A stretch of DNA of 6,547 nucleotides from Verrucomicrobiota bacterium (lineage in GTDB: Bacteria; Verrucomicrobiota; Verrucomicrobiia; Limisphaerales; J093). Numbering within the stretch: position 1 is the first letter of the stretch; every line of letters starts with the position of its first letter. Below are positions 1 through 6,470 of this stretch, piece after piece. A program made the translations under genes and the position numbers. The notes below the pieces were generated by a model. That model worked only from the letters and a program-made list of their open reading frames with translations, was not told the origin of the DNA and searched no databases. The DNA is taken from NCBI GenBank assembly GCA_003695015.1, contig RFJD01000519.1, positions 1-6,547 of the forward strand, given 5' to 3'.

Positions 1-728
1 GCCGGGCCGGCCGGAATGATCCCCACCCGGGCTTCCGGGAAGCGGGCGGCCAGTTCGCGGCGCAACAGATCGAAGTAACGGCCGTGGTGGCGCGCGGCCG
101 CGGCCCAGTCATCAGCGGGTGAGAGGCGTCGGAGCTGGCGCCAGCCATCGGGGCGGCGTTCCAAGGTTTCGTCCGGTTCGAGGTCGAGCTCGGACACCCG
201 CAACTCCCACGGCCGGCCCAGCGGATAGACGCCGCGCGACCAAGGCTCGTGAAAGTCCCGGGCCGGCCATTGTTGGTAGAGCCAGAGCCGGACGCCGGGG
301 CTGGTTTGACGGCACAACTGGTAGAACCGCCCGATGGCGGCCGCCTCCTCGGCCACCGAACGATTGTGACCGGCGAACGGCTGCACCACGAGGTGGCTGA
401 TGGGCGCCAGATGCCGAAAGGCGGCGCGGTAATCCGAGTCGCCAAACCCGGTTCCCGGGTGGGCCCAGAGCCAGTCGGTCGGCGCTCCCGGAATGGTGAA
501 CCGGTGGAACTCGAGCGGCAGCCCGGCCTCGCGGGCCAGAGGTTCGAGCCAGCCGTCGAGCGTGTCGGTCAGGCTGTTGCCGATGTGAAAGGAACGAACC
601 GGCGTCGCCGCGGCCTCGGGAGCAGGGGTTTCCGCGCAGAACGCCGGGCCGGCGGCCAGGAGCAGCGCCCACCCCAACCCGAGCGCGGGCCGCAGACGGG
701 CACTCGGGCTGGAGCGGGAGGCGGTCAC
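1..728 (-). CDS. Secreted SGNH/GDSL-hydrolase-like protein, C-terminus cut by window edge
   Basis: Reading leftward from GTG at 728-726 there are 242 codons without a stop before the window ends, so the 3' end is missing. Residues 1-32 look like a Sec signal peptide: an Arg-containing n-region (SRSSPSARLRP), a hydrophobic stretch ALGLGWALLLAAG at 15-27, and possible cleavage near AFCA/ET. Cys31 is not in a good lipobox. The mature part opens with HIGNSLTD at 48-55, which resembles block I of SGNH hydrolases (GNSLT, with Ser52 as candidate nucleophile). Later stretches include IPGAPTDWLW, VVQPFAGHN and WLYQQWP, then IIPAGP at the truncation. The catalytic Asp/His block would lie beyond the window, so activity is unproven; an esterase or carbohydrate-acting role is only inferred. 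It sits 33 nt downstream of uvrB, in the same frame, with no terminator between them. No alternative start lies between the uvrB stop and this GTG. The ORF and signal peptide are well supported; the family is moderately sure. Confidence 0.72.
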   Translation of the reverse strand, partial: MTASRSSPSARLRPALGLGWALLLAAGPAFCAETPAPEAAATPVRSFHIGNSLTDTLDGWLEPLAREAGLPLEFHRFTIPGAPTDWLWAHPGTGFGDSDYRAAFRHLAPISHLVVQPFAGHNRSVAEEAAAIGRFYQLCRQTSPGVRLWLYQQWPARDFHEPWSRGVYPLGRPWELRVSELDLEPDETLERRPDGWRQLRRLSPADDWAAAARHHGRYFDLLRRELAARFPEARVGIIPAGP

Positions 729-761
729 GGCAGGCTCGGCGAAGAGAAGGGCGCCCGGGCG

Positions 762-2819
762 TCAACGGGCCTTGCGCAGGCGGCGGAGCGACGGGTAGAA
801 ACGCCCGCGCTTCTTTTTGCCACCGGCGGCGGAGTCGGTTTCGCTGATCTTCAGGTCCTCGATCCCGTAGGTCCGCTTGAGTTCCCGGATCTGGTCCCGG
901 ATCAGGGCGGCCTTCTCGAACTCGAGGTTGTTGGCCGCCTCCATCATTTCCGCCTCGAGTTCCCGCAACGTTTCGACCACGTCGAAGTCCTCGCCGGTCT
1001 CGCGGAGCACGGCTTCGTCCTGACGGCCGGCGCCGGGCGCCAGGCTTTCCTCGATGGGCCGGCTGACGCTCTTGGGGGTGATGCCGTGGCGCTGGTTGTA
1101 CACCAGTTGCTTGTGCCGGCGGTATTCGGTGATCCGGAGGAAGTTCCGGATGCTCCGGGTCATGGTGTCGGCGTAGAGGATGACCTCGCCGTTGACGTGG
1201 CGGGCCGCCCGGCCGGCGGTCTGGATGAGGCTCGTTTCGCTGCGCAGGAACCCTTCCTTGTCGGCGTCGAGGATGGCGACCAGCGACACCTCCGGCAGGT
1301 CCAGCCCTTCGCGCAGGAGGTTGATGCCCACCAGCACGTCGAAATCGCCCTTCCGCAGGGCCCGGAGGATTTCGACCCGCTCGATGGCGTCGATCTCGCT
1401 GTGCAGGTAGCGGACGTTGATGCCGATGTCCCGGAGGTAGTCGGTCAGCTCCTCGGCGGTGCGTTTGGTGAGGGTGGTCACCAGCGTGCGTTCCCGTTTC
1501 TCGACCCGGCGGCGGATTTCCTCGATGAGGTCGTCGATCTGGCCCTTGAGGGGCTTGACGGTGACCTTGGGATCGACCAGACCGGTGGGGCGGACGATCA
1601 GCTCGACCACCTCCCCGCCGGCCCATTCCATTTCCTGGGGGCCCGGCGTGGCGCTGACGTAGATGGTCTGGCGCATGAAGTTGCGGAACTCGTCGAAACT
1701 CAACGGCCGGTTGTCCAGAGCGCTGGGCAGGCGAAAGCCGTGCTCGACCAGCACCTTCTTGCGCGAGATGTCGCCAGCGTACATCCCGCCGATCTGGGGG
1801 AGCGTGGCGTGGGACTCGTCGATCACCAGCAGGAAATCCTCCGGCATGAAGTCCAGCAGGGTGCAGGGTCGCGACCCGGGCGGGCGGCCGGAAATGTGCC
1901 GCGAGTAGTTCTCGATGCCCGGGCAGAAGCCCATTTCCTGCATCATCTCGAGGTCGGCCTCGGTGCGCATCTTCAGCCGCTGGGCTTCGAGCAGCTTGCC
2001 CTGCTTCTCGAACCAGGCGATCCGCTCGGCCAGCTCCTCCCGGATCGTCTTGATCGCCCGCTGGATCTTGTCCATGGGCGTCACGAACTGCGCCCCCGGG
2101 AAGATCGTCACCTTTTCGAGCGTCTCGAGCGCGTGGCCGGTCAGCGGATCGAACCGCGTCAGCCGGTCGATCTCATCGCCAAAGAACTCGACCCGGATGG
2201 CCTCCTCGGCATAGGCGGGAACCAACTCGACCACCTCGCCGCGCACGCGAAAACAGCCGCGTTCGAGCGAGAGGTCGTTCCGGTTGTACTGCATCTCCAC
2301 CAGCCGGCGCAGGAATTCGTCCCGGGGCAGCATCTGTCCCCGGCGCAGGTGGACGAGCATTTCCTCGTAATCCTCCTTGCTGCCGATGCCGTAGATGCAG
2401 GAGACGCTGGCCACCACCACCACATCCCGCCGGGCCAGCAACGAACTCATCGTCGAGAGCCGCAGCCGCTCGATCTCCTCGTTCCGGCTCGAGTCCTTCT
2501 CGATGTAGGTGTCGGTGCGCGGGATGTAGGCCTCGGGCTGGTAGTAGTCGAAGTAGCTGACGAAGTACTCGACCGCGTTGCGGGGGAAGAAGCTCTTGAA
2601 CTCGGCGTAGAGCTGGGCCGCCAGGGTCTTGTTGTGGGAAATCACCAAGGTGGGGCGGTTCACCCGGGCGATCACGTTGGCAATGGTGAAGGTCTTGCCC
2701 GAACCGGTCACCCCCAGCAGGACCTGGTGTTCCCGGCCTTCCCGCAAACCGGCCACCAGCCGCTCGATGGCTTGCGGCTGATCCCCTGCCGGTTCGTATG
2801 GCGCGACCAGTTCGAACAT
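762..2819 (-). CDS. uvrB: UvrB, excinuclease ABC subunit B
   Basis: UvrB takes over damaged DNA from UvrA, verifies the lesion with ATP and recruits UvrC for dual incision in cytoplasmic nucleotide excision repair. The 685-residue protein is full length (E. coli has 673). Visible in order: Walker A GVTGSGKT at 36-43; the beta-hairpin region rich in Tyr (YFDYYQPEAYIP, about 89-100) that clamps DNA; the UvrA-interacting domain around 150-250; motif II DESH at 334-337; motif VI QTAGRAAR at 533-540 with Arg537 and Arg540; and a C-terminal UVR helix pair at about 618-648 for UvrC contact. About 29 residues follow the UVR motif, ending in a Lys/Arg-rich tail. ATG at 2819 is the only sensible start, because an in-frame TGA lies ten codons upstream with no other start between. 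No Shine-Dalgarno is seen. It lies 103 nt after folK. No LexA-type operator was recognised upstream. Confidence 0.98.
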   Translation of the reverse strand: MFELVAPYEPAGDQPQAIERLVAGLREGREHQVLLGVTGSGKTFTIANVIARVNRPTLVISHNKTLAAQLYAEFKSFFPRNAVEYFVSYFDYYQPEAYIPRTDTYIEKDSSRNEEIERLRLSTMSSLLARRDVVVVASVSCIYGIGSKEDYEEMLVHLRRGQMLPRDEFLRRLVEMQYNRNDLSLERGCFRVRGEVVELVPAYAEEAIRVEFFGDEIDRLTRFDPLTGHALETLEKVTIFPGAQFVTPMDKIQRAIKTIREELAERIAWFEKQGKLLEAQRLKMRTEADLEMMQEMGFCPGIENYSRHISGRPPGSRPCTLLDFMPEDFLLVIDESHATLPQIGGMYAGDISRKKVLVEHGFRLPSALDNRPLSFDEFRNFMRQTIYVSATPGPQEMEWAGGEVVELIVRPTGLVDPKVTVKPLKGQIDDLIEEIRRRVEKRERTLVTTLTKRTAEELTDYLRDIGINVRYLHSEIDAIERVEILRALRKGDFDVLVGINLLREGLDLPEVSLVAILDADKEGFLRSETSLIQTAGRAARHVNGEVILYADTMTRSIRNFLRITEYRRHKQLVYNQRHGITPKSVSRPIEESLAPGAGRQDEAVLRETGEDFDVVETLRELEAEMMEAANNLEFEKAALIRDQIRELKRTYGIEDLKISETDSAAGGKKKRGRFYPSLRRLRKAR

Positions 2820-2922
2820 GCCATCGACGATGAAACCCGGGAGGCGCCAACGTCAATGCCGCTTTGGCCAGCCGGTGCCGATGCCCGCGACTGACCGCCC
2901 GGGACGGCGGCAAACGCAGCGC
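2820..2922 (-). other. folK-uvrB spacer, 103 nt
   Basis: This is the longest gap inside the gene block. It has no rho-independent terminator (no stem followed by T-run in the minus-strand sense) and no purine-rich ribosome site before uvrB. Read on the minus strand it contains TTGACG, then 17 nt, then TCATCG, ending just before the uvrB ATG. The -35-like half is good but the -10-like half is poor, so I do not call it a promoter. A separate uvrB promoter here remains possible because the spacer is longer than its neighbours. Confidence 0.4.
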
Positions 2923-3465
2923 CTACCGGGCCGGCCCGCCGAGGCGCTCGAGGGCGGCGGCATCCGGCAGGGCGACCAGCCATTCGCGCACCGTCCGGTC
3001 CCAACCGGGCAACCGCAGGTCGGGCGCCAGCTCGGCCAGCGGCGCCAGCACGAAGGCCCGCCGATGAGCCCGGGGATGGGGAAGCGTCAGCTCCGGCGAT
3101 TGGCGGGTTTCCCGCCGGAAGGCGAGAAGGTCGAGATCCAGCGGGCGCGGCTCGTTGTGGATGCGCTTGGGGCGCCGGCCGGCGGCGCGTTCGAGGGCCT
3201 GCAACGCTTGCAACAGCGTTTCCGGGGTTTCGCCAAGGCGCGGCACGATGGCGGCAACGGCATTGACGAAGGGCGGCGAGCCGGGGGGGCAATCGACCGG
3301 CGCGCTTCTCCACAACGAGGAGGAGATGACCGGTTCGATCGAGAACCGCTGCAGTTCGCCGATCGCCCGACGCACGGTCGCCACCGGGTCGCCGAGGTTG
3401 GCGCCCAGCGCGATCAGGGCATGGCGGTCGAGGGTGATCGCAACGCTGGAACCACCGGAAGTCAT
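2923..3465 (-). CDS. folK: FolK, 6-hydroxymethyl-7,8-dihydropterin pyrophosphokinase (HPPK)
   Basis: HPPK transfers pyrophosphate from ATP to 6-hydroxymethyl-dihydropterin, the step before dihydropteroate synthase in cytoplasmic folate synthesis. The protein has 180 residues with the chosen ATG at 3465 (E. coli 159). Family marks are ALGANLGDP at 19-27, FVNAV at 66-70, the catalytic block PRPLDLDLL at 106-114 with the Mg-binding pair Asp110 and Asp112, and LPHPRAHRRAFVLAPLAEL at 128-146. The frame stays open upstream to 3573, but that would overlap the end of dapB and add 36 residues with no family resemblance, so the ATG at 3465 is preferred. It leaves a 44-nt gap after dapB. The stop is TAG, whereas the other complete genes end in TGA. 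No folP or folB is adjacent, so this is a stand-alone HPPK rather than a fusion. A pyrimidine-rich stretch, not a Shine-Dalgarno, precedes the start. Confidence 0.94.
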   Translation of the reverse strand: MTSGGSSVAITLDRHALIALGANLGDPVATVRRAIGELQRFSIEPVISSSLWRSAPVDCPPGSPPFVNAVAAIVPRLGETPETLLQALQALERAAGRRPKRIHNEPRPLDLDLLAFRRETRQSPELTLPHPRAHRRAFVLAPLAELAPDLRLPGWDRTVREWLVALPDAAALERLGGPAR

Positions 3466-3509
3466 GGGAGGGCGACCGGCCCGCGGTGTGGGGCCGGGCT
3501 GGCGACGCG

Positions 3510-4262
3510 TCAGCCCTTCAACCCGAGCACGTCCTGCATGTCGTACAAGCCGGGCGGTTGTTGGCGGACCCACAAGGCCGCACGCAACGCGCCCTGGGCA
3601 AACGTCTCACGGCTCGAGGCCCGGTGGGTGAGTTCGAGCCGCTCGCCCACACCGGCGAAGATGACCGTGTGATCGCCCACCACGTCGCCGCCCCGCAGGG
3701 CGTGGATCCCGATCTCGCGCGCCGGCCGTTCGCCAATCACGCCCTCGCGCCCGTGCCGGGCGGTTTCGGCCAGCGACCAACCGCGGGCTTCGGCCAGAAT
3801 CCGCGCCAGGCTGGCGGCGGTGCCGCTGGGGGCGTCCTTCTTGAGCCGGTGATGCATCTCGACGATTTCGAGGTCGAATGCGGGCCCGAGGATTTCGGCC
3901 GCTTTCCGGGTCAGCCAGAAGAGGGTGTTGACCCCGGTCGAGAAGTTGCTGGCCCAGACGATCGGCACCGCCCGGGCCGCCTCGGTCAACGCGGCGCGTT
4001 CCTCCTCGCTCAGGCCGGTGGTGCCGGAAACCAGCGGTTTGCCCCGCGCGGCACAAAGCCGGGCCACGCCCGGAACCACGTGGTGCAGGGTGAAATCGAC
4101 GACCACGTCGGCCTGATCGATCACCGCTTCGAGCGAGTCGCCCTGATCCACTTCGGCGACCACCCGGGCGTCGGGCAGCCGTCCGGCACAGGCGATCAAG
4201 GCGCGGCCCATCCGGCCCTTGGCGCCGTGGATGATCAGTCGGGTGGGGGAATCGGCGGACAT
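3510..4262 (-). CDS. dapB: DapB, 4-hydroxy-tetrahydrodipicolinate reductase
   Basis: DapB reduces the DapA product with NAD(P)H to tetrahydrodipicolinate, the second committed step to DAP and lysine. The 250-residue protein belongs to the short class (E. coli 273, mycobacterial about 245). Visible marks are the Rossmann nucleotide loop HGAKGRMG at 12-19; an acidic AEVD at 36-39, where the adenine-ribose end of the cofactor is read; DFT at 56-58; GTTG at 80-83; SNFSTGVN at 105-112; and the substrate block EMHHRLKKDAPSGTA at 135-149, with His137 as probable proton donor and Lys141 as its partner. The C-terminus is intact (YDMQDVLGLKG). ATG at 4262 starts it 28 nt after the dapA stop. The sequence just upstream is C/T-rich (4270-4286 on the other strand is purine) and has no Shine-Dalgarno. 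Acidic rather than basic residues at the cofactor-selectivity site suggest NADH use or dual use; that is inference. Confidence 0.97.
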   Translation of the reverse strand: MSADSPTRLIIHGAKGRMGRALIACAGRLPDARVVAEVDQGDSLEAVIDQADVVVDFTLHHVVPGVARLCAARGKPLVSGTTGLSEEERAALTEAARAVPIVWASNFSTGVNTLFWLTRKAAEILGPAFDLEIVEMHHRLKKDAPSGTAASLARILAEARGWSLAETARHGREGVIGERPAREIGIHALRGGDVVGDHTVIFAGVGERLELTHRASSRETFAQGALRAALWVRQQPPGLYDMQDVLGLKG

Positions 4263-4290
4263 GATGGATCGAGAAGCGAAAAGGGGCCCG

Positions 4291-5187
4291 TCAGTCGAGC
4301 AGCCCGCAACGGACCAAGACCTCGCGGATGCGCTGGCGGCTGGCGTCGCTGACCGGGGCCAGCGGCAGGCGGACTTCTTCCCGGATGGCCCCGCGCAGGG
4401 CCAGGGCGGCCTTCACGGGGGCGGGGTTGGTTTCGATGAACAGGACCTTGAACAGCGGGTAGTAACGCTCGTGCAGGGCGAGGGCTTCGCCGGCCTGGCC
4501 CTCGTTGAACAGCCGGACCATCCGGGCCACCTCGCCGGGGATGACGTTCGAGGCCACGCTGATGACCCCCCGGGCGCCCACGGCCATGAACGGCAGCGTG
4601 AGCGAATCGTCCCCGCTGAGGATCGTGAAGTCGGCCGGCAGGACCTCCCGCAACTGGTTGACACGGTCGGCGCTGCCGCCGGCTTCCTTGATGCCGACGA
4701 TCCGGTCGCTGGCCTCGCTCAGGCGGCGGACCGTTTCCGGCTGGATGTCCACCCCGCAACGGCCGGGGATGTTGTAGAGGATGACCGGCTTGGTGGCGTT
4801 TTCGGCCACGGTGAGGAAGTGGCGGAACAGCCCCTCCTGACTGGGCTTGTTGTAGTAGGGCGCCACCTGCAGGTGGGCGTCGGCGCCGACCTCCTCGGCG
4901 GCTTTCACCAAGTGAACCGCCTCGGCGGTGGCGTTGGCGCCGGTGCCGGCGATCACCGGTTTGCGCCCGCGGGCGAACTGGACGCACAACTCGATGACCC
5001 GGATGTGTTCCTCCATGCTGAGGGTGGGGGATTCGCCGGTCGTGCCCACGGCCACCAAGCCGTCGATGCCCGCCTGAATCTGGTCTTCCACCAGCCGTTC
5101 AAGGGCTTCCTCATCGAGACGTCCCTCGCGAAACGGGGTCACGAGGGCCGTGTAAGCGCCGGCAAAGGAGGGTCTGGACGGTCTCAT
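4291..5187 (-). CDS. dapA: DapA, 4-hydroxy-tetrahydrodipicolinate synthase
   Basis: DapA condenses pyruvate with L-aspartate semialdehyde through a Schiff base, the first committed step of DAP/lysine synthesis. The 298-residue protein is a full TIM barrel of usual length (E. coli 292). All catalytic positions are present: Thr49-Thr50 in VGTTGES (47-53), Tyr112 in APYYNKPSQEG, Tyr138 in LYNIPGR, Arg143 for carboxylate binding, and the Schiff-base lysine Lys167 in GIKEAGG. YNIPGRCGVDI fits true DapA better than N-acetylneuraminate lyase or other DapA-like aldolases, and the neighbours dapB and dapF agree. ATG at 5187 lies 21 nt after the dapF stop. A short pyrimidine tract at 5197-5205 (minus-strand sense CCCCTTCCC) occupies the usual Shine-Dalgarno place. 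No truncation or odd residue is seen. Lysine feedback sensitivity cannot be judged safely by eye. Confidence 0.97.
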   Translation of the reverse strand: MRPSRPSFAGAYTALVTPFREGRLDEEALERLVEDQIQAGIDGLVAVGTTGESPTLSMEEHIRVIELCVQFARGRKPVIAGTGANATAEAVHLVKAAEEVGADAHLQVAPYYNKPSQEGLFRHFLTVAENATKPVILYNIPGRCGVDIQPETVRRLSEASDRIVGIKEAGGSADRVNQLREVLPADFTILSGDDSLTLPFMAVGARGVISVASNVIPGEVARMVRLFNEGQAGEALALHERYYPLFKVLFIETNPAPVKAALALRGAIREEVRLPLAPVSDASRQRIREVLVRCGLLD

Positions 5188-5208
5188 GCGTGAATCGGGA
5201 AGGGGCGA

Positions 5209-6018
<810 letters not shown>

Positions 6019-6111
6019 GGCCCCGAGGTTAATGCGGCGGTTGCGCCCGGCAAGGTTGAAAGTCGTTTCCCGGCAAGGGGAAGGGGACTTTCCGGCCTTC
6101 GCCAGTGTGCG
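6019..6111. other. Non-coding leader between dapF and the tandem repeats
   Basis: The 93 nt immediately upstream of dapF contain no plausible gene. They hold an imperfect inverted repeat (6058-6092, listed separately) and no convincing -35/-10 pair in the dapF direction. No lysine (L-box) riboswitch fits: the space up to the repeats is too short and the characteristic core was not seen. Confidence 0.5.
6058..6092. repeat. Imperfect inverted repeat 40 nt upstream of dapF
   Basis: GAAAGTC at 6058-6064 is complementary to GACTTTC at 6086-6092. Nested inside, TTCCC at 6067-6071 pairs with GGGAA at 6078-6082 around the six-base loop GGCAAG, leaving a small internal loop (2 nt against 3 nt). Either strand could form the hairpin. 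No T-run follows on either side, so it is not a standard rho-independent terminator. It could be a 5'-leader structure of the dapF transcript or a protein-binding site; neither is shown. Confidence 0.5.
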
Positions 6112-6231
6112 GCAGGCTTCCCGCCTCCTCGGCGCCGGCCGGGAGAGCTCGCGGGCTCGGGCGCTTGCGTCGTGGAGTGCTGCCGCCCACTGCGGCCTTC
6201 CAAAGCGCCGGAGGGCCGGCGCACTCCCAAA
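6112..6231. repeat. Repeat unit 1 (dapF-proximal, degenerate 5' half)
   Basis: 120 bp. The first ~45 bp align to the other copies only loosely, while 6155-6231 match closely. Possible fold: closing stem GGAGT 6174-6178 with ACTCC 6223-6227; arm 1 GCCGC 6182-6186 with GCGGC 6192-6196; arm 2 GCGCCGG 6205-6211 with CCGGCGC 6216-6222. Confidence 0.9.
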
Positions 6232-6350
6232 GCAGCTTCCAGCCTGCAGGTGCCGGGATGGGGGAGCTGGCGGGCGCAGGCGCTTGCGTCGTGGAGTGCT
6301 GCCGCCCCCGGCAGCCTTCCAAAGCGCCGGAGGGCCGGCGCACTCCCAAA
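6232..6350. repeat. Repeat unit 2 (119 bp, one-base deletion)
   Basis: One G is missing from the GCAGG start relative to units 3 and 4. Closing stem GGAGT 6293-6297 with ACTCC 6342-6346. Arm 1 has shifted register: TGCCG 6300-6304 pairs with CGGCA 6309-6313 around CCCC. Arm 2 is GCGCCGG 6324-6330 with CCGGCGC 6335-6341. Confidence 0.9.
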
Positions 6351-6470
6351 GCAGGCTTCTGGCCTGCAGGTGTCGGGATGGGGGAGCTGGCGGGCTCGGG
6401 CGCTTGCGTCGTGGGGTGCTGCCGCCCCCTGCGGCCTTCCAAAGCGCCGGAGGGCCGGCGCACTCCCAAA
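6351..6470. repeat. Repeat unit 3 (complete, 120 bp)
   Basis: Starts with its own small hairpin GCAGGC 6351-6356 / GCCTGC 6362-6367. Closing stem GGGGT 6413-6417 with ACTCC 6462-6466 (one G-T wobble). Arm 1 GCCGC 6421-6425 with GCGGC 6431-6435. Arm 2 GCGCCGG 6444-6450 with CCGGCGC 6455-6461. Confidence 0.92.

Noticed and set aside
112..1626. 504-codon minus-strand open frame overlapping the end of uvrB and the SGNH gene
   Set aside because: It is an alternate frame across two genes whose own frames are clearly coding; the product is Arg/Pro/Gly-rich with no motifs.
2826..2862. Sigma-70-like promoter before uvrB (TTGACG, 17 nt, TCATCG, minus strand)
   Set aside because: The -10 half is a poor match, and a start site there would leave almost no leader before the ATG.
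249..2894. Very long open frame on the plus strand opposite uvrB and the SGNH gene (881 codons)
   Set aside because: It lies antisense to well-recognised UvrB; the translation is Asp/Gly/Val/Leu-rich with no family resemblance, as GC-rich codon use typically produces on the opposite strand.
2820..2922. SOS (LexA) operator for uvrB
   Set aside because: No dyad resembling known LexA boxes was seen, though the LexA motif of this organism is unknown.
3466..3573. Longer FolK N-terminus starting at 3573
   Set aside because: It would overlap the dapB coding end, adds 36 residues of Arg/Gly/Pro-rich sequence unlike HPPK, and the ATG at 3465 sits close to the start of the HPPK core.
6019..6111. Lysine riboswitch upstream of dapF
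   Set aside because: The available leader is far shorter than the roughly 170-nt L-box aptamer and lacks its recognisable core.
6029..6469. Minus-strand 146-codon frame through the repeats with a 40-residue periodic peptide
   Set aside because: It starts at TTG inside a repeat, changes frame relative to the repeat between units 2 and 1, and is explained by a repeat period divisible by three.
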